Positions 17,101 to 24,146 of a stretch of DNA of 64,000 bases are shown piece after piece. Position 1 is the first letter of the stretch. Every line of letters starts with the position of its first letter. The stretch is from CAYSAD01 sp964428955 (GTDB lineage Bacteria > Patescibacteriota > Saccharimonadia > Saccharimonadales > Saccharimonadaceae). Location of the stretch: assembly GCA_964428955.1 (NCBI GenBank), contig CAYSAD010000003.1:60398-124397 (forward strand), given 5' to 3'. The position numbers were made by a program, and so were the translations under genes. Below the pieces are notes generated by a model that was not told where the DNA came from, made no database searches, and was given only the letters and a program-made list of their open reading frames with translations.

Positions 17101-17804
17101 GAGTGGTCGATGTAGTGGCCGTCACTGGTGACGACACATTCGATATCAAGCTCTTTGGCCATTGTTTCAAGATAGCCGTTTATCTTGACCTGAACTGGCC
17201 AGGCCGCTGGCGCATCCGGATGCCCATGGTCTTGCAATTCTAAATAGTAACGGTCACCAAAAATAGACTTGTACCAACTAGCGACGCTTTTAGCGGCCTC
17301 GTAATTATCATTCCGTAATAGTTCGCCAACCTCACCGCTGGCGCAAGCGCTTAGACAAATTATACCTTCGTTGTATTGCTCAAGTAGTTCATGGTCGATG
17401 CGAGGTTTGTAATACATTCCTTCAAGACTGGCTTTTGAGGTCAAAATCATCAGATTCTTATAACCGGTCTCGTTCATAGCCAGCAAAATCAGATGATAGC
17501 GGGCCTTATCTTTGGCCGGATCTCGATCGAATCGACTGCGTGCCGCCACATAAGCCTCGATACCAATAATCGGCTTGATGTCGGCGCTTTTGGCTGCTTT
17601 ATAGAATTCCACCGCACCACTCATTGTGCCATGGTCTGTGATGGCCACTGAACTCATGCCCAGCGTTTTAACCCGATCCACTAGCTCATCAACCTTGGTC
17701 AAACCGTCGAGCAGGCTGTGATGGGTGTGATTGTGCAAATGCACGTAATCAGAAGCTGTTAACTTTTTTGCGACCGTCGCCGTCTGTGTCGTTGAAACCC
17801 CCAT
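14118..17804 (-). CDS. dnaE: DNA polymerase III alpha subunit
   Basis: Replicative polymerase, 1228 residues. An N-terminal PHP domain (HLHNHTHHSLLDG, ITDHGTMSG), where these His residues are metal ligands; the C-family catalytic core with GPGRGSAAGS and the catalytic PDIDIDIQD; tandem HhH; and a C-terminal OB fold (KVTIGGLVTTVRSIVTKNGS). Length is normal for DnaE1. The -10 box (plus AGTATA, 17815-17820) lies 10 nt from the ATG. Confidence 0.97.
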   Translation of the reverse strand: MGVSTTQTATVAKKLTASDYVHLHNHTHHSLLDGLTKVDELVDRVKTLGMSSVAITDHGTMSGAVEFYKAAKSADIKPIIGIEAYVAARSRFDRDPAKDKARYHLILLAMNETGYKNLMILTSKASLEGMYYKPRIDHELLEQYNEGIICLSACASGEVGELLRNDNYEAAKSVASWYKSIFGDRYYLELQDHGHPDAPAAWPVQVKINGYLETMAKELDIECVVTSDGHYIDHSDQDAHEILLCVGTGSFLSEEKRMSLKDFELHVTDPAEIIARWQSTNPQAVENTRKIAERCDVELELGKILIPKFPTPHGESEKDFLDRLVYRGLAVRYAHKTLEEAVDLSNEQVRSLLADEQRDRLDMEFGVLDRMGYNGYFLIVQDFINWGKSQGIIFGPGRGSAAGSIIAYALNITDLDPLEYDLLFERFLNPDRISMPDIDIDIQDTRRGEVIEYCANKYGSDRVANIVTFGRMAARAAVRDVARVLEVPYAEADRFSKMIPPPVQGRHIPLSKSIVDDAELKAEYESNPTAKKVFDYAIRLEGTIRSHGVHAAGVVIAPDDIVNYVPLEMAQKGVVATQYPMGPVEELGLLKMDFLGLSNLTIINNALRIIKKVHKTNIDLSGIPLDDLATYELFQRGDTTGVFQFESAGMKRYLRQLKPTAFDDIIAMGALYRPGPMQFIDSFIKRKHGEEKITYLHPGMENSLKNTYGILVYQEQFMQISKEWCGFTGGQADTLRKAVGKKKIDLMRKVKVDFVKGAVEHGGATEQIAEKFWNQLEEFANYCFNKSHAACYGLISYWTAYLKAHYPDAFMAALMTSDQDDIDRLAIEMTECKHMGIEVLAPDVNESFVEFAIVPDKNQIRFGMAAVKGVGVGAVEEILRAREDGKFTSVEDFARRVPAAKFNKKAWDSLIRTGGFDSMGDRSDLLFNLEALQAFASKLQKEALSGQTDLFAALGDSESSLQPSITMQEAPVKHTTKERLTWERELLGLYISAHPLDNYATYFEEQTIGLSKLKPDLDGKKVTIGGLVTTVRSIVTKNGSKMAFVGLEDKTGEAEIIVFPNLYAEHAAKLIQDNVIRATGKVSARDRDGNLGDEAKLIADEIIVVSDKDLRDYESTGRKMNTPKPSSRVTAQRISKQTIELKPEVAAIDRVEKPVFHKLFVHIKNPDDHDALLHLKKTCGEHPGLSDVVLVLGEEKKSAIKMPFRIESSDALVGKLVKILGEDSVVLR

Positions 17805-17855
17805 ACCTACACATAGTATAGCGAACTTTAGCCAGACGTGGTGTAGTAAAAAAGA

Positions 17856-18143
17856 TTACTGGGCGCGGTGTTTCATAGCATCAAGGACACTCTGCACAAA
17901 ACCACCGACACCACCTGGGATATCGGTAAATAAACTGAGAATCCAGGCTATAAGGGCGATGACGACCGTGCCACCGATCACACTACCAACACCAAAGAAA
18001 ATGCCGCGCACGAAGTTCATCTTATAAACTCTAATACGACTCCGGTTGAAATCGTTGAAAAGCTCTTCAATGACCTGTTCACGGGCACCGTGTTCGTTAT
18101 CTTGTTTGAGTTTACGCACGACCCGTTTGAATATGTTTTTCAT
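17856..18143 (-). CDS. DUF5665-like small membrane protein
   Basis: 95 residues. A basic N-terminal amphipathic stretch is followed by FNRSRIRVYKMNFVRGIFFGVG and one transmembrane segment (VIGGTVVIALIAWILSLF), which matches the DUF5665 pattern. Function unknown. It is the last of three small envelope genes (18774 to 17856) on the same strand, spaced 6-10 bp apart and therefore probably co-transcribed. Confidence 0.65.
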   Translation of the reverse strand: MKNIFKRVVRKLKQDNEHGAREQVIEELFNDFNRSRIRVYKMNFVRGIFFGVGSVIGGTVVIALIAWILSLFTDIPGGVGGFVQSVLDAMKHRAQ

Positions 18144-18149
18144 AAAAGC

Positions 18150-18524
18150 TTATTTTTTGCTATTGAAACCTTTTTTGGCACCTTCGACGGCACCACGGAC
18201 AGCGCGCTCGCTTTTACCTTTATAGGTTTCAGCGGTTGACTTGAGTTCGCCGGCTTTATCCTCGGCCTTGTCACGAACATCGTTTGCGGTCTGCTTCAAG
18301 TCACGTCCGGCAGCTTCCGCCTTTTCTCGAGCAGCCGTTGTTTTTTTACTGACTTCTTTGCTTAAATCATCAGCTTTACCAACCGCTTCAGCCTTGGCCT
18401 GATCGGCTTTTTGTTTCAAATCAGCTCGTGTTTCCTTACCACTTTTTGGTGCGGTCAGCAGACCGACTACCGTACCGACTGCTGCACCAATCAATGCTCC
18501 AAGTGCGAATCTTCCTTTAGCCAT
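18150..18524 (-). CDS. YtxH domain protein (envelope stress-like)
   Basis: 124 residues. The N-terminal glycine-rich transmembrane segment (FALGALIGAAVGTVVGLL) followed by TAPKSGKETR is the YtxH signature. The remainder is a Lys/Ala/Glu-rich helix with repeating K-A-E heptads, probably an amphipathic coiled coil like LEA or apolipoprotein-type proteins. Members are often general-stress proteins; the role here is inferred only. An AGGAGG-like sequence precedes the ATG. Confidence 0.78.
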   Translation of the reverse strand: MAKGRFALGALIGAAVGTVVGLLTAPKSGKETRADLKQKADQAKAEAVGKADDLSKEVSKKTTAAREKAEAAGRDLKQTANDVRDKAEDKAGELKSTAETYKGKSERAVRGAVEGAKKGFNSKK

Positions 18525-18534
18525 GATTATCCTC

Positions 18535-18774
18535 CTATTTCTTCGTTTTCTTTAATTGTTTTTTCAACAGCTTCATCAGATACATCGGCGTCGTGACATT
18601 ACTGACGTTAGTCATAGCCTTTTCAACATTCTGAACGGTTCGCTCGGCGGAGCCTGTCACTGCTTTTATCTGTCTGGAAACCTTTATGAGAATAGTTACC
18701 AAGATAATCGCCAGTAGTAAAAAGATTGCTAAGAATATCGATAAGATGATTACGAGAATCTGAGCCCATTCCAT
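18535..18774 (-). CDS. small membrane protein, DUF948-like
   Basis: 79 residues. One long N-terminal transmembrane segment (residues 5-32) is followed by a helical tail (IKAVTGSAERTVQNVEKAMTN) resembling DUF948/YtxG-type proteins. In Firmicutes, ytxG and ytxH are adjacent, which supports this reading. First gene of the three-gene unit: AAAGGAG lies 10 nt upstream of the ATG and a TATACA-like -10 box precedes it. Confidence 0.6.
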   Translation of the reverse strand: MEWAQILVIILSIFLAIFLLLAIILVTILIKVSRQIKAVTGSAERTVQNVEKAMTNVSNVTTPMYLMKLLKKQLKKTKK

Positions 18775-18879
18775 GTGAAGTATCTCCTTTTGGATGTATA
18801 ATTTGCCGTAAATTGAGTCAATCTACTGGTTATAGTATAACCTATTTCTCAGTTTGATGACCAATCCAGCCGCCCGGGT

Positions 18880-19773
18880 TCAACTGAGTTTACGTTGAAT
18901 GAATTCTTTGAGCTCTGGTCCAAGTTCTTCGTGTGCCAAACCAAAATCAATCACTGTTTTGAGGTATTCCAATTTATCACCAGTGTCGTAGTACGTACCG
19001 TTTTTAATTTCATAGGCAAAATATTCATGACCATCATCAATCATAGCTTGCATGATCGGCTGAACCATAAACTCGCCTTTACCACCGAACGTCTTCTGAG
19101 CACTATCGAGATATGAAAATAGATCACCCGTTAGCAAGTAGCTACTGACTGAAGCTAGATTAGATGGTGCATTAGTCTTGCCTGGCTTTTCTACGATACG
19201 TGACATCTTGATAAGGCCCGGTTCAATCGTTTCACCGGCCGCGATGCCGTAACGATCATACTCATCATCGCGAACCACCGGCTTACACGACAGAACGGCG
19301 CCATTATGCTCCTGATAGATATTGATCATTTGTTGGAATCGACTCGGTGAGGCCACGATGAAATCATCGGCCCAAGTGTAGAAGAATGGTTCGTCTTTGC
19401 CGATCAAATGTGCCGCGCACATCAGCGGCGTGGCATTACCATAGGGGCCTTTTTGGCGGATGTAAATGAAGTTCGCTAGATTCGACAACTCCTCAAGTTC
19501 GTCAATTAAGTGTTTCTTTTTCTCACCACCAGCTCGTAAATTTGCCAATAAATCTTCGTTTGGCACATCGAAATGATCTTCGATTGCCCGTTTGTTGCTA
19601 CTGCCGACAATAATGATATCTTTCACGCCGGCCGCCACTAATTCCTCGACCACATATTGAATAATCGGCTTGTCGATAATCGGCATCATTTCTTTGGACA
19701 TGGCTTTGGTCTGTGGCAAGAAACGCGTCCCAAAACCAGCGGCGGCGATAACGGCCTTCGTCGGTCGTTGCAT
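18880..19773 (-). CDS. galU: UTP-glucose-1-phosphate uridylyltransferase
   Basis: Makes UDP-glucose from UTP and glucose-1-phosphate for envelope polysaccharide. 297 residues; nucleotide-binding motif AAGFGTRFLPQTKAMSKEM near the N-terminus, then PIIDKPIIQYVVEE, the UTP-binding YGNATPLM and a metal-binding YTWADDFIV. Length is normal. The start lies 3 bp beyond the gatB stop, with GAGAGG overlapping the end of gatB, so it is probably translated from the gat transcript. Confidence 0.95.
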   Translation of the reverse strand: MQRPTKAVIAAAGFGTRFLPQTKAMSKEMMPIIDKPIIQYVVEELVAAGVKDIIIVGSSNKRAIEDHFDVPNEDLLANLRAGGEKKKHLIDELEELSNLANFIYIRQKGPYGNATPLMCAAHLIGKDEPFFYTWADDFIVASPSRFQQMINIYQEHNGAVLSCKPVVRDDEYDRYGIAAGETIEPGLIKMSRIVEKPGKTNAPSNLASVSSYLLTGDLFSYLDSAQKTFGGKGEFMVQPIMQAMIDDGHEYFAYEIKNGTYYDTGDKLEYLKTVIDFGLAHEELGPELKEFIQRKLS

Positions 19774-19776
19774 AAT

Positions 19777-21210
19777 TTATAACCTCTCACGAATTAGTTT
19801 TTGAGCAAGGGCCGGGTTGGCTTTTCCAGCGGATTTTTTCATAATCTGTCCAACTAGAAAGCCGATGGCTTTGTCGTTGCCGGCTTTGATATCAGCAACC
19901 GCCTGCGCGCTGGCCGGGTCGATTAAGACTTCATCGACAATCTTCGCTATTTCAGCTTCGTCACTGACTTGTAGCAAGTTACGTTCATCAGCTATTTTGC
20001 GCGGATTAGCAGCACCGTTCATCAACGCATTGAATAATTCCGTCGCCGCGTTTGACGTGATCTCAGCCTTTTCAGTCATTTCCGCCAGCGTCAATAAATC
20101 GTCGACATCAGCGACACGTATTTCAACGTCATCTTCCTCAGATACCAACAAACTGCTAGCAATCCAGTTCGCTACCCGCTTGGCTGCTTCTTTCCCACCA
20201 CTCGCAAGCGCAGTTGAAACCGTCTTAGCGTACTCCTGGTGCGACAAAATCTTATCAACCACCGAACTATCGACGCCTAGCTCGGCGAATTCTTGGCGGT
20301 AAGCTGGTGGTAACTTTGGTACGGATTTTTGAATGTCGGTAATTTCCTGCAGAGTCAGGACAATCGGTGGGATATCAGCATCTGGCATGTAACGGTAATC
20401 TTGAGCTTCTTCTTTGGAACGTTGCGAGACAGTCTTCTGTTTGGCTTCGTCCCAACCGCGTGTTTCTTGTACAACTACCTCACCCTTTTCTAATCGTTCG
20501 ACTTGACGCTTGAATTCATAGAGGGCGGACTTCTCAACACTTCGGAACGAATTGAGATTTTTTACCTCTGCCCGCTTACCAAGTTCACTCACACCCTTTT
20601 TAGCGACTGAAACGTTAACATCAAAGCGCATATTGCCATGATATAGATCACCCTGCGTCACGCCGGCATAAGTCATCAAGCGATGCAGTTCGCTGGCATA
20701 AGCACGCGCTTCTTCGGCCGAATGCATATCAGGTTCGGACACGATTTCAATTAGCGGCGTTCCAGCCCGGTTCAAATCGACCAGTGAATAGTCACCGTAA
20801 TGCGTCAACTTGCCAGCGTCTTCTTCCATGTGGGCATGATGAATACGTACCGGTTTGGTCTTACCGTTCTCCATTGTCACATCAATCTGACCAGCCAGGA
20901 TGATCGGGTGATAAAACTGCGTTGTCTGGTAGCCCTTTGGCAAATCAGGATAAAAATAATGTTTGCGATCAAACCGACTGACTGTGGCGATGTCAGCATT
21001 CAAGGCCGCACCAGCTCTTATGGCCAGTGTTATTGCCGCCCGATTTAGAACTGGCAACATACCAGGTAAACCGTAGTCGATCGGACTGACGACACTATTG
21101 GGCGACTTATCACGGGCATCATTATCGGCGCCGCTAAACAGCTTCGTGGTGGTGGCCAACTGCACGTGACATTCAATACCGATGGTCATCTCATAGTCAA
21201 CCGCAGCCAT
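19777..21210 (-). CDS. gatB: Asp/Glu-tRNA amidotransferase subunit B
   Basis: Subunit of GatCAB, which converts Glu-tRNA(Gln) and Asp-tRNA(Asn) to the amide forms. 477 residues. The kinase-like domain starts EMTIGIECHVQL and has FSGADN, DYGLPGMLP and DRKHYFYPDLPKGYQ; a helical region and YqeY-like tail domain (GFLVGQIMKKSAGKANPALA) complete it. The tRNA-Gln gene in this window (55688) is a likely substrate. Gene order is gatC-gatA-139-residue protein-gatB-galU. Confidence 0.97.
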   Translation of the reverse strand: MAAVDYEMTIGIECHVQLATTTKLFSGADNDARDKSPNSVVSPIDYGLPGMLPVLNRAAITLAIRAGAALNADIATVSRFDRKHYFYPDLPKGYQTTQFYHPIILAGQIDVTMENGKTKPVRIHHAHMEEDAGKLTHYGDYSLVDLNRAGTPLIEIVSEPDMHSAEEARAYASELHRLMTYAGVTQGDLYHGNMRFDVNVSVAKKGVSELGKRAEVKNLNSFRSVEKSALYEFKRQVERLEKGEVVVQETRGWDEAKQKTVSQRSKEEAQDYRYMPDADIPPIVLTLQEITDIQKSVPKLPPAYRQEFAELGVDSSVVDKILSHQEYAKTVSTALASGGKEAAKRVANWIASSLLVSEEDDVEIRVADVDDLLTLAEMTEKAEITSNAATELFNALMNGAANPRKIADERNLLQVSDEAEIAKIVDEVLIDPASAQAVADIKAGNDKAIGFLVGQIMKKSAGKANPALAQKLIRERL

Positions 21211-21212
21211 AC

Positions 21213-21632
21213 CTATACCGCTCCTAAATCTTTAAGCGCTTGGCGGAATGCCGCCAGTGCACGTTTGGTCATATCGTAATTCAATTTTACGACGGCTTCA
21301 TGGGCGATTTGGTTGCGTATCTTATGCGCCGTCCAAACATGATTAGCGTTCGTCCAAACCCGCTGAGCTGACTTCATGCGCTCGCCCATAGTATTGCCGG
21401 CGAAACCACGCTCCTTAAGGGCATGATCAAGCAATTTGTCGGCGTTCAAAATGGCTAATTGATAACTATTGCCGTCGCCTTCTTTGACTTGCTGTTCGAC
21501 GGTTAGCCAACGGACGCGATACTTCTCGACGTCTAAGTGTTGTTTGCCGCCGCGCCCCATCGTGATGAACGCAAGCAAGCCACCGCCAACAATCAAAATA
21601 AGTGCGAATAAAATTATAAGTGATCCATCCAT
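21213..21632 (-). CDS. membrane-anchored HEPN-like protein in the gat operon
   Basis: Not a Gat subunit. 139 residues: an N-terminal transmembrane segment (LIILFALILIVGGGLLAFI), then a helical domain. KIRNQIAHEAV near residue 105 contains Rx4H, the catalytic pattern of HEPN RNases and of related helical nucleotide-binding proteins. It starts directly at the gatA stop and ends 3 bp before gatB, so it is co-translated with GatCAB. Whether it is a nuclease, or a HEPN fold without activity, cannot be told by eye. Confidence 0.6.
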   Translation of the reverse strand: MDGSLIILFALILIVGGGLLAFITMGRGGKQHLDVEKYRVRWLTVEQQVKEGDGNSYQLAILNADKLLDHALKERGFAGNTMGERMKSAQRVWTNANHVWTAHKIRNQIAHEAVVKLNYDMTKRALAAFRQALKDLGAV

Positions 21633-23003
21633 TTAATTTTCCTCCACGGATTTAGCCAGAGCCAGCAGAGCCGCGTCACTTTGCCGCCAACCGATTAACT
21701 GCACGCCAATTGGCATTCCTTCGTCACTTTTTCCAGCTGGGACGCTAAGTGCCGGTATGCCAGCCAGACTGGCCGGTACGGTCATGATATCGGCCAAGTA
21801 CATTTTAATCGGATCATCAGTCAATTCGCCGAGTTTGAACGCTGGTGTCGGCGTGACTGGGCCAAGTAACGCGTCATACATTTTGAACAAGTGCTTGTAT
21901 TCGTTGACGAGAAGCGTGCGAGCTCTTTGGGCCTGTAAATAGTAGGCGTCAAAATAACCGCTTGACAGTACGTAGCTGCCAATGAGAATCCGACGTTTAT
22001 TCTCAGCCACGAAACCCTCATCACGCGAACGGCCGTAGAGTTCGGCTAGTGTGCTGACATTCTTGGCACGCCTACCATAGCGAACACCATCGTAACGTGC
22101 CAAGTTGCTGCTTATTTCTGCTGGCACAATAATGTAATACATCGCTAGCGCGTGAGCAACGATTGGCATGCTGATTTCTTCAACATCGTGACCTAAGGTT
22201 CGCAATCGATCGGCGTAATCCAATACCGTTTGTTTAACGCTCATATCAACGTCATCAGTTAGCCATTCTTTGATCAGACCGATTTTTTGCTTCGGTTGCA
22301 CTTCTGCTGGTTTGAAATAATCAGATAATGTCGTCATATCACGCTCATCTTGGCCGGCCAGAATATCCATCACTAGTTCAGCATCGGCCACAGCACCAGC
22401 CAGACAGCCGATACAATCGGTACTGTTGGCCATCGCCACCACGCCGAAACGACTGACCATACCGTAGGTCGGCTTGACACCAACTACCCCATTGAAACTG
22501 GCTGGCTGGCGAATCGAGCCACCGGTATCAGTACCTAGTGCGAATGGCACGATATCCAATGCTACCGCTACCGCCGAGCCGCCAGAGCTACCGCCGGCCA
22601 CTCGTGTATCATCGACAGCGTTCTTAGTTGGGCCGAAAGCTGAGTTCTCCGTACTGCCGCCATGCGCAAAGGCATCAAGATTAGCTTTACCAATGCAAAT
22701 TGCGCCCTCGGCTTCCAGCCGCTCGACAGCAGTTGCCTGCAAGGGTGACGTGAAATCTTCAAGTATACGACTTGCCGCTGTGGTTGGTGTACCGAATGCC
22801 AAGAAATTATCTTTTACGACGAATGGTATGCCGGCAAGCCGACCGGTGATCTCACCATTATCGACTTTGACCGCTCGTTCGAGTGCCCGTTCTTCCGTCA
22901 AGCTTAAAAACACATGGTATGCTTCGTGCTTCTTTGCAGTCTGTAGTGCCTGCGTCACGTTTTCGGTCGCCGTCTTACCGGCATAGTCTGCAATTGTTGG
23001 CAT
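21633..23003 (-). CDS. gatA: Asp/Glu-tRNA amidotransferase subunit A
   Basis: Amidase subunit that releases ammonia from glutamine for GatB. 456 residues with the amidase signature: catalytic Lys in GIPFVVKDNF, then GGSSGGSAVAVAL carrying the cis-Ser and nucleophile Ser, with GTDTGGSIRQPA. Length is slightly short for GatA but all motifs are intact. Two bases separate it from gatC. Confidence 0.96.
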   Translation of the reverse strand: MPTIADYAGKTATENVTQALQTAKKHEAYHVFLSLTEERALERAVKVDNGEITGRLAGIPFVVKDNFLAFGTPTTAASRILEDFTSPLQATAVERLEAEGAICIGKANLDAFAHGGSTENSAFGPTKNAVDDTRVAGGSSGGSAVAVALDIVPFALGTDTGGSIRQPASFNGVVGVKPTYGMVSRFGVVAMANSTDCIGCLAGAVADAELVMDILAGQDERDMTTLSDYFKPAEVQPKQKIGLIKEWLTDDVDMSVKQTVLDYADRLRTLGHDVEEISMPIVAHALAMYYIIVPAEISSNLARYDGVRYGRRAKNVSTLAELYGRSRDEGFVAENKRRILIGSYVLSSGYFDAYYLQAQRARTLLVNEYKHLFKMYDALLGPVTPTPAFKLGELTDDPIKMYLADIMTVPASLAGIPALSVPAGKSDEGMPIGVQLIGWRQSDAALLALAKSVEEN

Positions 23004-23005
23004 CG

Positions 23006-23296
23006 TTATAAAACTTTCGGTACTTTTATTTGGTGATTAGCCTGCTCTGGCGCTAAGGTCAATAGTTGCTCTCGGCTCACTTGATAATCAATAACATTAT
23101 CGTTACGACTGATATTTTCAAGATCAGTTACTTGATAGGTTGGTTCAATACCTTCAGTGTCCAGTTCACCAAGCTTCTCAACATAATCAAGTGTTGCGCC
23201 AACGTTAGCCTGTAAAGTATCAATCTCGGCATCTTCAAGCTGCAAATTAGAAAGCTGTGCCAGATGTAGCACATCTTCGCGCGAAACGTGTGTCAT
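23006..23296 (-). CDS. gatC: Asp/Glu-tRNA amidotransferase subunit C
   Basis: Small stabilising subunit that wraps around GatA and GatB. 96 residues; the conserved N-terminal VSREDVLHLAQLSNLQL and the LGELDTEGIEPTY region are typical. First gene of the gat operon. TATAAT (plus ATTATA, 23303-23308) lies exactly 6 nt upstream of the ATG, so the operon mRNA is predicted to be leaderless. Confidence 0.93.
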   Translation of the reverse strand: MTHVSREDVLHLAQLSNLQLEDAEIDTLQANVGATLDYVEKLGELDTEGIEPTYQVTDLENISRNDNVIDYQVSREQLLTLAPEQANHQIKVPKVL

Positions 23297-23335
23297 GAGT
23301 TCATTATACCGTAAAAGCTGGTGGTTCTAAAGTAG

Positions 23336-24042
23336 CTAGTAATAAGTAAATATTGCTGTTCCTGTAACCCCATCTGATCCTGAGCCACCCATTGATTTGC
23401 CATTGAACGAGCCTTTACCACCCCGACCGTTAGTAGAGCTGGGGGACTTACTTGACACGCTAGCACTGAGGTTATATAACACCGGGTCACTAGCCATGAA
23501 GGGGTAACTGGCGCTGTAGTTACATCTATTTCCATTCGTATTAGAGAACGCTACCCAATTACTACCACCACTATCAGAGTGACAGTAAACTTGACCGTCA
23601 CCAGGCAGGCCATTCAGGCTACCGAGAAGCGCATCAACACCGTTGCTACTATTAGCTGAACTCGTTACGTTGGTGGTACACCAGACCTCGCCGATGTCGG
23701 TGGTACCGCAGAGGAGGCCGCCAACAGAGCTGAGACTCATGACCTTCTTGCCATTGAACGAGCCTTTACCACCCCGACCGTTAGTAGAGCTGGGGGACTT
23801 ACNNNNNNNNNNNNNNNNNNNNNNNNNNNNNNNNNNNNNNNNNNNNNNNNNNNNNNNNNNNNNNNNNNNNNNNNNNNNNNNNNNNNNNNNNNNNNNNNNN
23901 NNTACTATTAGCTGAACTCGTTACGTTGGTGGTACACCAGACCTCGCCGATGTCGGTTAGGCCACACATGAGACTGCCATAAGCCACCAGACTATTCGTC
24001 GCCCCTACACTAGCCAAGACACCGCTTAGCTTTGCCCGCGTG
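23336..24042 (-). CDS. Cys-containing tandem-repeat surface protein, broken by assembly gaps
   Basis: One open minus-strand frame is visible in two pieces, 23336-23802 and 23903-24042, separated by 100 N and ending upstream in a second N run. The stop is at 23336. The repeat unit is 117 codons (351 bp): 23397-23451 equals 23748-23802, in frame. Each unit has CG-TDIGEVWCTTNVTSS, a GDGQVYCHSDSGG segment and a Gly/Ser-rich KSPSSTNGRGG linker. The Cys pairs and Ser/Gly/Asn bias suggest an extracellular protein. No start or signal peptide is seen. True length and frame across the gaps are unknown. Confidence 0.6.
23397..23451. repeat. direct repeat, copy 1 (period 351 bp)
   Basis: 55 bp identical to 23748-23802. 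Part of the 117-codon unit of the tandem-repeat protein. A second block, 23648-23701, recurs at 23903-23956. Confidence 0.85.
23748..23802. repeat. direct repeat, copy 2 (period 351 bp)
   Basis: Second copy, ending exactly at the first N run. With a regular 351-bp period, about 196 bp would be missing in the gap rather than the nominal 100. Confidence 0.85.
23803..23902. other. assembly gap, 100 N
   Basis: Nominal-size scaffold gap located inside the tandem repeats, probably a place where the assembler collapsed identical units. Confidence 0.97.
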
Positions 24043-24142
24043 NNNNNNNNNNNNNNNNNNNNNNNNNNNNNNNNNNNNNNNNNNNNNNNNNNNNNNNNNN
24101 NNNNNNNNNNNNNNNNNNNNNNNNNNNNNNNNNNNNNNNNNN
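24043..24142. other. assembly gap, 100 N
   Basis: Second nominal-size gap. It hides the 5' part of the repeat protein gene and ends 4 bp from the uvrB stop. Confidence 0.97.
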
Positions 24143-24146
24143 GTGC

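Noticed and set aside
22474..22986. 170-codon plus-strand frame
   Set aside because: Antisense of gatA; low-complexity Ala/Ser/Pro composition typical of shadow frames.
23643..23915. Frames spanning the N runs
   Set aside because: They exist only because N codons are not stops. The true frame is the minus-strand repeat protein.
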